NCBI RefSeq assembly: GCF_010726245.1
Contig: NZ_AP022561.1
Coordinates: 3,968,001-4,032,000, forward strand
Source of the DNA: Mycolicibacterium aichiense
GTDB lineage: Bacteria > Actinomycetota > Actinomycetes > Mycobacteriales > Mycobacteriaceae
DNA: 64,000 nucleotides
Reading direction: 5' to 3'
Below, in pieces: positions 33,929 through 42,626 of the stretch. The notes beneath the pieces are model-generated. The model did no database searches, was not told the DNA's origin, and saw only the letters and a list, made by a program, of their open reading frames with translations. The position numbers and the translations under genes are program-made. Every line of letters starts with the position of its first letter. Position 1 is the first letter of the stretch.

Positions 33929-35375
33929 TCAGCGGGTCGTCGGACAGCTCGAGTTCGTCGGGCGACCAGCCAGCGACGGCGGTGTCCGCCCGAGTCGGGA
34001 TCGTCATCGCGACAGCGGCCGCGAGCGCGGCGACACCGGCAGCGATCAGCAGCGCCGTTCGCAGACCGTGCAGCGACGGCACGACGTGTCCGGCGTAGGT
34101 GATCGTCATCGTCGCGAGCACGACACCGATGACAGCGCTGGACACCGATGTGCCCAAAGATCGGGCGAGCGCGTTGATTCCGTTGGCGGCGGCCGTCTCG
34201 GACACCGGCACCGCGGCGTTGATGAGCGCGGGCAGCGACGAGTACGCGAACCCGACACCGAAACTCACGACGACGTTGACCACCATCACCGCCGCAGGAC
34301 TGCCGAGTAGCCACAACGCAGCCAGGTAGGCGGCCGCGATGATCGCCGAACCGCAGACCAACGTGAACTTGGGACCGCGACGGCCCGCGGTACGTGCGGC
34401 AAGCGGGGCCGCGACCATCATCGCCAGCCCGCCGGGGGCCATCCACAAACCGGCCTGCAACATCGACTGCCCCAGGCCGAAGCCCGTTCCGGCCGGCAGC
34501 TCGAGCACCTGCGGACCGACCAGCGACAGCGCGAACATCGAGAAGCACACCAGGACCGCGGCGATGTTGGTGGTCAGCACCGGCCGCCGCAGTGTGGTGC
34601 GCAGATCCACGATCGGCGACGCGGTCCGGAACTGCCAGCGGGCGAAGATCGCGAACACCGCGACGGAGAGCACGAACAGCGACAGCGTCGTCGAACTGGT
34701 CCAGCCCCAGGTCGAACCCTTGGAGATCGGCAGAAGCAGGGTCACCAGCCCCACCGCCAGCAGCAGGGTGCCCAGCGGGTCGAACCGGTCAGCCGAGCTG
34801 GCCGGGACATTGGGCACCAGGAAGGCGAACAGCAGCATCGCCAGGATGCCGAGAACGCCTGCGCCCCAAAACAATGTGTGCCAGTCGGCCTTCTGGGCGA
34901 TCACCGCCGACAGCGGAAGGCCCATCGCGCCGCCGACACCCAGTGACGAACTGATCAGCCCCATCGCCGGGCCGACCCGCTCGGCCGGCAGCGCCGAGCG
35001 CAGCACACTGATGGCCAGCGGAATGATCGGCAGGGCCAGCCCCTGCAGCCCCCGCCCGATGATGAACGGCACCAGAGAATTGGTAACCGCGGCCATCAAA
35101 GAGCCGACGGCCATCGCACCCGCGCAGATCATCAACATCGGCTTGGGACCGTGCATGTCGCCGAGGCGCCCGAACACCGGGGTGGCCACCGCCGCGGTCA
35201 GCAGGGTGACGGTGATCGTCCACGACGCGTTGGACGGGCTGGTGTGCAACAGCATTGGGAGCTCGGGAATGAGCGGGATCATCAGCGTCTGCGTCAACGA
35301 CACGCTGATGCCCGCCGCCGCCAAGACGGCGATCAGAACACCGGGGTGCGCCGCCCGGACCGAGTGACGACCCAC
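33918..35375 (-). CDS. MFS transporter, DHA2 (14-TM) drug/proton antiporter type
   Basis: A membrane protein of about 485 residues with about 14 hydrophobic segments. The MFS loop motif is GRLGDMHGPKPM (positions 2-3), the motif C-like stretch LGVGGAMGLPLSAVIAQ, and the second half begins near PVLTTNIAAVLV. DHA2 members export drugs or lipids with proton uptake. GTG at 35375 is the likely start; a frame opening at 35423 adds a polar leader. It lies downstream of rdgB on the same strand, and its last 11 bases overlap the convergent DUF3817 gene. Confidence 0.85.
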   Translation of the reverse strand: MGRHSVRAAHPGVLIAVLAAAGISVSLTQTLMIPLIPELPMLLHTSPSNASWTITVTLLTAAVATPVFGRLGDMHGPKPMLMICAGAMAVGSLMAAVTNSLVPFIIGRGLQGLALPIIPLAISVLRSALPAERVGPAMGLISSSLGVGGAMGLPLSAVIAQKADWHTLFWGAGVLGILAMLLFAFLVPNVPASSADRFDPLGTLLLAVGLVTLLLPISKGSTWGWTSSTTLSLFVLSVAVFAIFARWQFRTASPIVDLRTTLRRPVLTTNIAAVLVCFSMFALSLVGPQVLELPAGTGFGLGQSMLQAGLWMAPGGLAMMVAAPLAARTAGRRGPKFTLVCGSAIIAAAYLAALWLLGSPAAVMVVNVVVSFGVGFAYSSLPALINAAVPVSETAAANGINALARSLGTSVSSAVIGVVLATMTITYAGHVVPSLHGLRTALLIAAGVAALAAAVAMTIPTRADTAVAGWSPDELELSDDPLIKG

Positions 35376-35423
35376 CCGAGCATCATGGCACAGGTTAGAT
35401 GCGCTAGGAAAATCTCGTTCCAC

Positions 35424-36035
35424 TCATCTGAGCAGCGATCTCAGTGCCGGGATCAGCAACGCCAGCGCCCGGCCGCGATGCGACGCCGCGTCTTTCTCGG
35501 CCGGGCTGAGCTCGGCAGCGCTGCGGCTCTCGCCCTCGGGGATGAACAGCGGGTCGTAGCCGAAGCCGCCCGCACCGCGCGGTTCCCGGGCGATCGCCCC
35601 GTTCCACTCGCCGCGCACCACCGCGCTGTCGGCGTCGCCGGGACCCCAGACCAGCGCGCACGCCGACACGAACGCCGCCGAACGCCGTTCGTCGGGCACA
35701 TCACGCAACTGGGCCAGCAGCAACGCGTTGTTGGCGGCGTCCTCGCCATGTGTTCCGGCCCAGCGCGCCGAAAGCACCCCCGGCATCCCGTTGAGGGCGG
35801 CGACTGTCAGCCCCGAGTCGTCGGCGACAGTGGGCAGCCCCGTCGCCGCGTAGCCGTCGCGCGCCTTGGCCAGGGCATTCTCCTCGAAGGTGGCACCGGT
35901 TTCGGGCGCCTCATCGAAGGGCGGGACATCATCGAGCGAAACCAGAGTCAGCCCGGCCAGCCCGGCGGCGTCGAGCACCCGGCGCAGTTCGGCCAGCTTC
36001 TTGGCGTTGCGGCTGGCGACGAGTACGCGCTTCAG
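35424..36035 (-). CDS. rdgB: dITP/XTP pyrophosphatase (Ham1/RdgB family)
   Basis: A house-cleaning nucleotide pyrophosphatase that hydrolyses dITP, ITP and XTP to monophosphates, keeping deaminated purines out of DNA and RNA. Family motifs: VLVASRNAKKLAEL, TFEENALAKAR, VADDSGL (metal-binding Asp), GGFGYDPLFIP and SHRGRALA. About 203 residues, as usual. No ATG, GTG or TTG lies at the expected start: CTG at 36035 has GGGAG five bases before it and follows the rph stop, while an in-frame GTG at 36068 lacks such a site. Co-transcribed with rph, as in M. tuberculosis Rv1340-Rv1341. Confidence 0.9.
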   Translation of the reverse strand: MKRVLVASRNAKKLAELRRVLDAAGLAGLTLVSLDDVPPFDEAPETGATFEENALAKARDGYAATGLPTVADDSGLTVAALNGMPGVLSARWAGTHGEDAANNALLLAQLRDVPDERRSAAFVSACALVWGPGDADSAVVRGEWNGAIAREPRGAGGFGYDPLFIPEGESRSAAELSPAEKDAASHRGRALALLIPALRSLLR

Positions 36036-36036
36036 C

Positions 36037-36816
36037 TCAGCTCCCGAACGCCTTCTTCGACGGCGCACCGTCGGGCAGCACACCGGGATACGGCAGAGCC
36101 AACGCGTCGCGCTGGACGGCGAACAAGGTCTCGCACGCACCGAGCGCAGCGTCAAGCATCTTGTCCAGCGTCGACCGCGGGAACGTCGCACCTTCCCCGG
36201 TCCCCTGGACCTCGACCAGCGTCCCGGTATCGGTGGCGACGATGTTCATGTCGACCTCGGCGCGCGAATCCTCCTCGTAGGGAAGGTCGACGCGAACGCG
36301 GCCGTCGACCACCCCGACGCTGACCGCGGCGATCGCACACGACAGTGGGCGCGGGTCGGACAGTTTGCCTGCCGCCGCCAGGTACGTGACGGCATCGGAG
36401 AGCGCAACATAGGCGCCGGTGATTGCCGCAGTGCGGGTTCCGCCGTCGGCCTGCAACACGTCACAGTCGACGGCGATGGTGTTCTCGCCCAGCGCGGCCA
36501 GATCGATGCACGCCCGCAGCGAGCGCCCGACCAGGCGGCTGATCTCCTGGGTACGGCCGCCGACGCGACCTTTCACCGATTCGCGATCCGAGCGGGTGTG
36601 GGTGGCTCCTGGCAACATCGCGTACTCCGCGGTCAGCCAGCCCAGCCCGGAGCCCTTGCGCCAGCGCGGCACCCCCTCGGTGACGCTCGCTGTGCACATG
36701 ACCCGGGTCTCGCCGAAGGCGACGAGCACCGAGCCGGCCGGGTGGGAGGTGAAGCCACGGGTGATGGTTACCGGGCGCAGCTCGTCGTCAAGCCTGCCGT
36801 CTTGTCGTCGGGACAC
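36037..36816 (-). CDS. rph: Ribonuclease PH
   Basis: A phosphate-dependent 3'-5' exoribonuclease of 259 residues that trims tRNA 3' ends. Family features: [45 protein letters not shown] (phosphate-binding Arg cluster), [18 protein letters not shown] and [15 protein letters not shown]. It forms hexameric rings. Its stop lies two bases before the CTG start of rdgB, and the GGGAG that serves rdgB is inside its last codons. The cyclic-nucleotide phosphodiesterase gene lies 76 bp upstream on the same strand. Confidence 0.95.
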   Translation of the reverse strand: MSRRQDGRLDDELRPVTITRGFTSHPAGSVLVAFGETRVMCTASVTEGVPRWRKGSGLGWLTAEYAMLPGATHTRSDRESVKGRVGGRTQEISRLVGRSLRACIDLAALGENTIAVDCDVLQADGGTRTAAITGAYVALSDAVTYLAAAGKLSDPRPLSCAIAAVSVGVVDGRVRVDLPYEEDSRAEVDMNIVATDTGTLVEVQGTGEGATFPRSTLDKMLDAALGACETLFAVQRDALALPYPGVLPDGAPSKKAFGS

Positions 36817-36892
36817 CGGGCAACACTAGCCGAGCGACGATGCAGCGCGGACGAGCCGCGGCGGAGTTCGTCAAGCACACCCGAGTCGGGCG

Positions 36893-37666
36893 TCAGTGCC
36901 GACGGACCTCGATGGCCTCCCCGCACACCACGGCGTGCACCGGACCGTCGAACTCCGCCTTGGCCTCGGAGATCACGTCCTCGCGCGACGTCCACGGCGG
37001 GATGTGGGTGAGCAGCAGTTCGCCGACGCCGGCACGCTTGGCCATCCGGCCGGCCTCGGTGCCCGACAGATGGAGATGCGGTGGCCGCTCCGGTGCGTGC
37101 GTCCACGATGCCTCGCACAGGAAAACGTCTGCACCCTTTGCCAATTCGACCAGCGACTCGCACACGCCGGTGTCGCCGCTGTAAACCAGTGTGGCGCCGG
37201 ACGGGTCGGTGATGCGCATTCCGAACGACTCGGTCGGATGGGTCACCAGCCGCGGCAGGACGGTGAGGGCACCGAATTGCACGGGCTGGTTGTCCTGCCA
37301 GTGGCGGATGTCGAAGATGTCGGAGAAGTCGTCGAGCTCGCCCCCGAGCGGCGACGACGCCGCCGCCAGCCGCGTCCAGGTGTCGCTCGGGCCGTACATG
37401 ATGCCGCGGCCCTGGGCCGGGCTCGGGTGGTAGCGGCGCCACACGAACAGGCCGGGCAAGTCCAGGCAGTGATCGGCATGCAGGTGCGACAGCAGGACGT
37501 GCACCTCGTTGGGATCGGCGTAGCGCTGCAGCGCGCCGAGCACTCCGCCACCGAAATCGAGGACGAGCGGCGGCGTGTCCGGTGCCGTCAGCAGGTAGCC
37601 GGACGCCGGCGAATCAGGCCCGACAACACTGCCGGAGCAACCGAGGACGGTGATTCGCACAGCCAC
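36893..37666 (-). CDS. Metallo-beta-lactamase-fold cAMP phosphodiesterase (Rv1339 homologue)
   Basis: A 257-residue MBL-fold phosphodiesterase. Metal motif SHLHADHCLD, then DFGGGVLGALQRY, VYSGDTG (bridging Asp) and LLTHIPPW. It closely follows M. tuberculosis Rv1339, described as an atypical class II cAMP phosphodiesterase. It would lower cAMP, made in mycobacteria by many cyclases, one of which is encoded at 58.8 kb in this window. GTG at 37666 is favoured; a frame opening at 37690 adds eight residues. It lies between murI and rph in the conserved minus-strand cluster. Confidence 0.88.
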   Translation of the reverse strand: MAVRITVLGCSGSVVGPDSPASGYLLTAPDTPPLVLDFGGGVLGALQRYADPNEVHVLLSHLHADHCLDLPGLFVWRRYHPSPAQGRGIMYGPSDTWTRLAAASSPLGGELDDFSDIFDIRHWQDNQPVQFGALTVLPRLVTHPTESFGMRITDPSGATLVYSGDTGVCESLVELAKGADVFLCEASWTHAPERPPHLHLSGTEAGRMAKRAGVGELLLTHIPPWTSREDVISEAKAEFDGPVHAVVCGEAIEVRRH

Positions 37667-37723
37667 CAGCTTGCCATGCCCGGTTGCCACAAGAGGAAAA
37701 CATGACGGGTTTGTCAGAGAGAA

Positions 37724-38545
37724 TCACGTTGGCGCCGAGACGTGACGATGAACGGGGTGGACGCCGGTGATGGCCGGACCCAGGAAGCGCGCAGCCAGAG
37801 CGGTGAACGCCTCGGGATCACCCGTCGCCTCGAACAGCCGGGTCGCCGCCGGCGCCTCGTGCGGCCGGAGCAGATCGTGCTCGGTCAGAACTTTCAGCAA
37901 GTCTTTGGCCGTCTCCTCGGCACTGGACACCAGCGTGACCGAATCCCCCATGGCCAGCTGGATCAGCCCGGACAGCAACGGGTAGTGCGTGCAGCCCAGC
38001 ACCAAGGTGTCGACCTGTGCGCGCTGGAGCGGCTCCAGATACCCCTCGGCCAGGTTGAGCACCTGGCGGCCACTGGTGACGCCGCGCTCGACGAAGTCGA
38101 CGAACCGCGGGCACGCCACCGCCGCGACGTCGACGTCGCGCGCCGCCGCGAACGCGTCCTGGTAGGCCCCGGACGCGATCGTCGCCCGGGTGCCGATGAC
38201 GCCGATGCGTCCCGTGCGAGTGGTGGCCACCGCGCGCCGCACCGCGGGCAGAATCACCTCGACGACGGGCACGTCGTAGCGTTCCCGCGCATCGCGGAGA
38301 CAGGCCGACGACGCGGTGTTGCAGGCAATGACGAGAGCTTTGACCCCGCGCTCGACGAGGTCGTCGCCGATCGCCAGTGCGTGCGCCCGAACCTCGGGGA
38401 TGGTCAGCGGGCCGTAGGGGCCGTTGCCGGTGTCGCCGACGTAGATGATGTCCTCGTCGGGCAGCTGGTCGATGATCGAGCGGGCGACGGTCAGCCCGCC
38501 CACGCCCGAATCGAAGATGCCGACCGGCGCGAAGCGGTCGCTCAT
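37724..38545 (-). CDS. murI: Glutamate racemase
   Basis: A 273-residue enzyme converting L- to D-glutamate for peptidoglycan. The two catalytic cysteines are Cys75 (VIACNTASS) and Cys185 (VLGCTHYPL). The N-terminal [11 protein letters not shown] and [11 protein letters not shown] motifs are intact. ATG at 38545 overlaps the rhomboid stop by four bases, matching the Rv1337-Rv1338 pair. Confidence 0.96.
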   Translation of the reverse strand: MSDRFAPVGIFDSGVGGLTVARSIIDQLPDEDIIYVGDTGNGPYGPLTIPEVRAHALAIGDDLVERGVKALVIACNTASSACLRDARERYDVPVVEVILPAVRRAVATTRTGRIGVIGTRATIASGAYQDAFAAARDVDVAAVACPRFVDFVERGVTSGRQVLNLAEGYLEPLQRAQVDTLVLGCTHYPLLSGLIQLAMGDSVTLVSSAEETAKDLLKVLTEHDLLRPHEAPAATRLFEATGDPEAFTALAARFLGPAITGVHPVHRHVSAPT

Positions 38546-39210
38546 GACGTCAGGCCGGGAAACTGGCCGGCCTTCTTACGTTCCCGCGCTGTGCGTTCCG
38601 GGCCGGACAGCCAATAGGCCGCCAGCACCCCGGCGATCGCCCCGCACAGGTGGCCCTGCCAGGACACCCCGCCGCAGGTGGTCAATTCGGGCAGCGCCCC
38701 CCACAACACGCCGCCGTAGACGAACAGCACCACGATCCCGGTGACGATCCACCAGATATGCCGGGTGAAGAAGCCGAAGACCAACAGGAAGGTCAGCCAG
38801 CCGAAGATCAGCCCGGAGGCGCCGATGTGGTTGGTCTCCAGCCCGCAGCCGACGTTTCCGATCAGCCAGGTACCGAATCCGCCGACGATCCAGATGATCG
38901 CGGTGGCCCAGACGAATCGGGCCATACCGGTCAGCGTCACCAGGAAGCCGAGCACCAGGGCCGGCACGGTGTTGGCGGCCAGGTGCTGCCAGTTGGCGTG
39001 CAGCAGCGGCGAGAAGACGATGCCCCACAGGCCGTCGGTTTCCAGTGGCCGGATGCCGTTGCGGTCCAGCGAGTGTCCCGAGAGCTGATCGACGATCTCG
39101 ATGACATAGAGCAGCGCGACGAACGACAGGATGGTGGCGCCGCCGACCTTCCACGCTGCGGGCTTCTTGGGCTGCGGCGGAGTCGCCGGGTAACCCAACG
39201 GCTGGTTCAT
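38542..39210 (-). CDS. Rhomboid-family intramembrane serine protease (Rv1337 homologue)
   Basis: A 222-residue membrane protein with six hydrophobic segments. The catalytic Ser is in [10 protein letters not shown] and the partner His in [12 protein letters not shown]; the L1-loop region [13 protein letters not shown] carries the conserved His/Asn residues. It cleaves substrates within or near the membrane. The upstream gap to the P1-peptidase gene is only about 100 bp; in M. tuberculosis the mec-cysO-cysM genes lie there. Confidence 0.93.
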   Translation of the reverse strand: MNQPLGYPATPPQPKKPAAWKVGGATILSFVALLYVIEIVDQLSGHSLDRNGIRPLETDGLWGIVFSPLLHANWQHLAANTVPALVLGFLVTLTGMARFVWATAIIWIVGGFGTWLIGNVGCGLETNHIGASGLIFGWLTFLLVFGFFTRHIWWIVTGIVVLFVYGGVLWGALPELTTCGGVSWQGHLCGAIAGVLAAYWLSGPERTARERKKAGQFPGLTS

Positions 39211-39312
39211 CTGTGCCTCATACCTCTTCTACGCCCAGAGCTGGCCTTGCCAGCGCCTCGTCGGCTTCGTCCAGGCTACCGGTGGAGCACCTCTGCGGGG
39301 GTCGAGCGTGGG

Positions 39313-40347
39313 TCAGGCACCGACGCCGAAGGCCCCCGGCACCACATCGCGGTAGGTCGGCACGCCGGCCGCCGACTGAGCTGCCAGCACCGCGACCAGT
39401 ACAGCCCGCGCCAGACAATCCGCGCCGGCCGCGCCGAGCGCCGCGAGCGCCTTGGTCTCCGGCACCATCGACACCGGCGTATCGGGATCGGGCTGCAGCT
39501 CGACCGCGCCGGTGGCCAGCGCGAAGACGGTGTCACCGTCCAGCGGGGTGTGCGCGGGACGGATGGTGTGCGCCAGGCCGTCCTGGGCGGCGACCGCGAA
39601 CCGCCGGCACCCGGCCGGCGACAGCGCCGCGTCGGTGGCGACGACGGCGATGGTGGTGTTGAGCGGGCTGGACTCCTTGTCGAGCGCGGTGAGCGCGGCG
39701 ATCTGCTCGGCGGGCGGCGCAGCCAGCCCGAACTCCGCGACGAGGTGGCTCATCCACGGCAGCCCGGTGGCCGGGTCCACGACGTTGCCCGCACTGTTCA
39801 CGACGACGATCGCCCCGACGGTCACCCCGGATTCGAGGGTCATCGACGCGGTACCGACGCCGCCCTTGAGCACCGCGGCACGGGCACCGACACCCGCACC
39901 CACAGTTCCCACCGCCACCTCCGCACCGGCCGAGCTCGCCGCCGCATAGCCGAACTCGGCGGTGGGCCTGCACGCCCAGCCGCCGACCGGGAGATCGAAG
40001 ATCACCGCGGCCGGAACGATCGGGACGACGCCACCGTCCATCGCGACCCCGCGGCCCTGCTCCTCCAGCCAGGTCATCACGCCGTCGGCGGCGGCCAGAC
40101 CGTAGGCACTGCCGCCGGTCAGCACGACGGCGTCGACGTGGCGGACGCTGTTGGCCGGGTCGAGCAGGTCGGTCTCGCGGCTGCCGGGCGCGCCGCCGCG
40201 AACGTCGACGGCGCCGACCGTGCCGGGTGGCGCAACGATCACGGTGGTGCCGCAGGCCCAGCCGGAGCCGAGGCTCGCATCGTCGTCCAGGCGGTGGTGG
40301 TGACCGACCAGGATGCCCCCGACGTCGGTGATCGACCCGGTGTTCAT
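39313..40347 (-). CDS. P1/DmpA-family (S58) peptidase, Rv1333 homologue
   Basis: A 344-residue DmpA-like aminopeptidase. The N-terminal ITDVGGILVGHH, GGSAYGLAAADGVM and KGGVGTASM segments are followed by the LNTTIAVVATDA self-processing site, where the Thr following the cleavage point becomes the nucleophile of the small subunit. It is probably an N-terminal exo- or cyclic-peptidase. It lies 19 bp downstream of the DUF2017 gene on the same strand. Confidence 0.88.
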   Translation of the reverse strand: MNTGSITDVGGILVGHHHRLDDDASLGSGWACGTTVIVAPPGTVGAVDVRGGAPGSRETDLLDPANSVRHVDAVVLTGGSAYGLAAADGVMTWLEEQGRGVAMDGGVVPIVPAAVIFDLPVGGWACRPTAEFGYAAASSAGAEVAVGTVGAGVGARAAVLKGGVGTASMTLESGVTVGAIVVVNSAGNVVDPATGLPWMSHLVAEFGLAAPPAEQIAALTALDKESSPLNTTIAVVATDAALSPAGCRRFAVAAQDGLAHTIRPAHTPLDGDTVFALATGAVELQPDPDTPVSMVPETKALAALGAAGADCLARAVLVAVLAAQSAAGVPTYRDVVPGAFGVGA

Positions 40348-40366
40348 CGGATGGGCCTGCGCTTCG

Positions 40367-40954
40367 TCATCGGATGGGCTTGCCCATCAGGCCGAGCACC
40401 AGATACTCCTGCAGCACGGTCAGCCACTGATAGACGTCGAGGTGACCCGCCAGCGGATGGTCGGTCGGCAGACGGTCGGGGCCCTCCGGGCCGATCTCGA
40501 GCATCGCGCCCAGCGCCAGCCGGACGTCGTTGACCGCGGACACCCAGGCGTTGGCATCGTCCTCGGTGATCTCGAACCTGCCCCCACCATCCGGGAGAGT
40601 GTCCAAAAGCCGTTGCGCCGCAGATCTTTTGGCATCGATGATGTCCGGCTCATGCAGGCTGCGCAGCGCACCGTTGAGACTTTCGGCAGCAGCGGAGCCG
40701 GCCGGATGATCACGCTGGGGCTTGAAGAAGTCGGGCAGCAGGCGCCGCATCGTCGTGTCGTCGGGCGCCTGCGGGTTGCCTGCCCGGATTCCGGTGATCT
40801 GTTCCAGCGGATCCGGCGGCGTCGCGGCCTCCCGCTCGTCGAGCATGCCCTGCACCGAAGCGACCATGTTCTTCAGCAGCGCCGCCTCGTGCGGGGCCAG
40901 CGCCGAGCGGAACCGAGGACCCTCAGCGGTGTCGACCCGCTTCCATTTGCGCAC
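40367..40954 (-). CDS. DUF2017 family protein (Rv1332 homologue)
   Basis: A 195-residue protein of the actinobacterial DUF2017 family: FRSALAPHEAALLKNMVASVQ, RLLPDFFKP, DIIDAKRSAAQRLLDTLPDGGG, WVSAVNDVRLALG and a C-terminal LQEYLVLGLMG. The function is unknown; it always accompanies clpS in mycobacteria, and the GTG start here is four bases after the clpS stop, suggesting a role tied to the ClpS-ClpCP adaptor system. Confidence 0.9.
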   Translation of the reverse strand: MRKWKRVDTAEGPRFRSALAPHEAALLKNMVASVQGMLDEREAATPPDPLEQITGIRAGNPQAPDDTTMRRLLPDFFKPQRDHPAGSAAAESLNGALRSLHEPDIIDAKRSAAQRLLDTLPDGGGRFEITEDDANAWVSAVNDVRLALGAMLEIGPEGPDRLPTDHPLAGHLDVYQWLTVLQEYLVLGLMGKPIR

Positions 40955-40958
40955 GCGG

Positions 40959-41264
40959 TCAGCGGTCCTGCTGCATGGTCGCCCACAACCCGGCGGCATG
41001 CAGTTTGGACACGTCGACCTCCATGGATTCCCGGCTCCCGGCGGAGACCACCGCCTTGCCCTCGTTGTGAACCTGCAGCATGAGCTTGGTGGCGTGCGGC
41101 TCGCTGTAGCCGAACAGCTTCTGGAACACGTAGGTCACATAGTTCATCAGATTCACCGGGTCATCCCACACGATCGTCACCCACGGGGTATCGACGGCAG
41201 CGACGGATTCAGTGCGTTGCGCTCCGCTGGCGTCCGGCCGAGTCGGAGCTGCTTGCGAACCCAT
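40959..41264 (-). CDS. clpS: ATP-dependent Clp protease adaptor ClpS
   Basis: A 101-residue adaptor that recognises N-degron substrates and delivers them to ClpC/ClpP. The core [25 protein letters not shown] carries the N-end binding Asn-Asp region, followed by the His-rich helix [17 protein letters not shown]. The first 20 residues are a flexible extension. First gene of the clpS, DUF2017, P1-peptidase series, divergent from pncB with 66 bp between. Confidence 0.95.
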   Translation of the reverse strand: MGSQAAPTRPDASGAQRTESVAAVDTPWVTIVWDDPVNLMNYVTYVFQKLFGYSEPHATKLMLQVHNEGKAVVSAGSRESMEVDVSKLHAAGLWATMQQDR

Positions 41265-41330
41265 GCGACCAAGGATAGCGAGCCGCCTCTTCCGCTATCC
41301 AGCCCGCCGGGCGGCCGATACGGTTGCGCT

Positions 41331-42626
41331 GTGACCGCCGCCCTGCTGACGGACAAGTACGAGTTGACGATGCTCGCGGCCGCGCTGCGCGACGGCACCG
41401 CCGAGCGCCGGACCACCTTCGAGGTGTTTGCCCGCCGCCTGCCGGACGGCCGCCGGTACGGCGTGGTCGCGGGCACCGGCCGGTTTCTGGAAGCGTTGGG
41501 CGAGTTCATCTTCGACGACGACGCACTGACTCCCCTGCGGTCCTTCCTCGATGACGCGACGCTGGACTATCTGCAGGACTTCCGGTTCACCGGTGATGTC
41601 GACGGTTACGCCGAGGGCGAGCTGTACTTCCCCGGCTCGCCGGTCCTGTCGGTCACCGGCACCTTCGCCGAGTGCGTGCTGCTGGAGACGCTGGCCCTGT
41701 CGATCTTCAACCACGACACCGCAATCGCCTCGGCGGCCGCGCGGATGGTCAGCGCGGCCGCCGGTCGCCCACTGATCGAAATGGGTTCGCGCCGCACCCA
41801 CGAGCAGGCGGCGGTGGCGGCGGCCCGCGCTGCCTACATCGCCGGCTTTGCCGGCACCTCCAACCTCGAAGCCAACCGCCGTTACGGCATCCCGGCGATG
41901 GGCACCAGCGCGCACGCGTTCACGATGCTGCACACCACCTCGGCGGGCCCGGACGAACAGGCGGCCTTCCGTGCGCAGGTCGACGCTCTGGGCGTCGGGA
42001 CGACGCTGCTGGTCGACACCTACGACGTGACGGCTGGGGTGGCCAACGCGATCGAGGTCGCCGGAACCGGCCTCGGCGCGGTGCGCATCGACTCCGGTGA
42101 CCTCGGGGTACTGGCCCGCCGAGTGCGCGGCCAGCTCGACGATCTGGGTGCCACCGGTACCCAGATCGTGGTGTCGGGTGACCTCGACGAATTCTCGATC
42201 GCCGCGCTGCGGGCCGACCCCGTCAACACCTACGGTGTCGGGACCTCGGTGGCCACCGGCTCGGGCGCCCCGACCGCCAGCATGGTCTACAAACTCGTCG
42301 AGGTCGACGGCATTCCCGTGCAGAAACGCAGCAGCCACAAGGAGTCTCACGGCGGACGCAAGGCCGCGCTGCGGCTGTCCCGACCGACGGGCACGATCAC
42401 CGAGGAGGTCATCTACCCGGTGGCCGCCGCACCCGAGGTGACCGAGCCGGCGAGGGTGCTGACCGTGCCGCTGGTGCGCGCAGGCCGGCCGGTGGCGTCA
42501 GCCGACCTGGCCGCCGCGCGTGAGCTCGTGGTGCGCGGGCTGCGCAGCCTGCCCTGGGAAGGCCTGGCGCTCTCGCAAGGCGAGCCGGCGATCCCGACCC
42601 GACAGGTGCCGGTGCGGTCCCGGTGA
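41331..42626 (+). CDS. pncB: Nicotinate phosphoribosyltransferase
   Basis: A 431-residue NAD-salvage enzyme joining nicotinate and PRPP with ATP hydrolysis. N-terminal LLTDKYELTMLAAAL, the catalytic-His region SIFNHDTAIASAA, GSRRTHEQAAVAAARAAYIAGFAGTSNL, AVRIDSGDLG and SSHKESHGGRKAALR (phosphate binding). It corresponds to PncB1 (Rv1330c). GTG start at 41331; a longer open frame upstream overlaps clpS on the other strand and is rejected. Its stop overlaps the dinG start (GTGA). Confidence 0.95.
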   Translation: MTAALLTDKYELTMLAAALRDGTAERRTTFEVFARRLPDGRRYGVVAGTGRFLEALGEFIFDDDALTPLRSFLDDATLDYLQDFRFTGDVDGYAEGELYFPGSPVLSVTGTFAECVLLETLALSIFNHDTAIASAAARMVSAAAGRPLIEMGSRRTHEQAAVAAARAAYIAGFAGTSNLEANRRYGIPAMGTSAHAFTMLHTTSAGPDEQAAFRAQVDALGVGTTLLVDTYDVTAGVANAIEVAGTGLGAVRIDSGDLGVLARRVRGQLDDLGATGTQIVVSGDLDEFSIAALRADPVNTYGVGTSVATGSGAPTASMVYKLVEVDGIPVQKRSSHKESHGGRKAALRLSRPTGTITEEVIYPVAAAPEVTEPARVLTVPLVRAGRPVASADLAAARELVVRGLRSLPWEGLALSQGEPAIPTRQVPVRSR

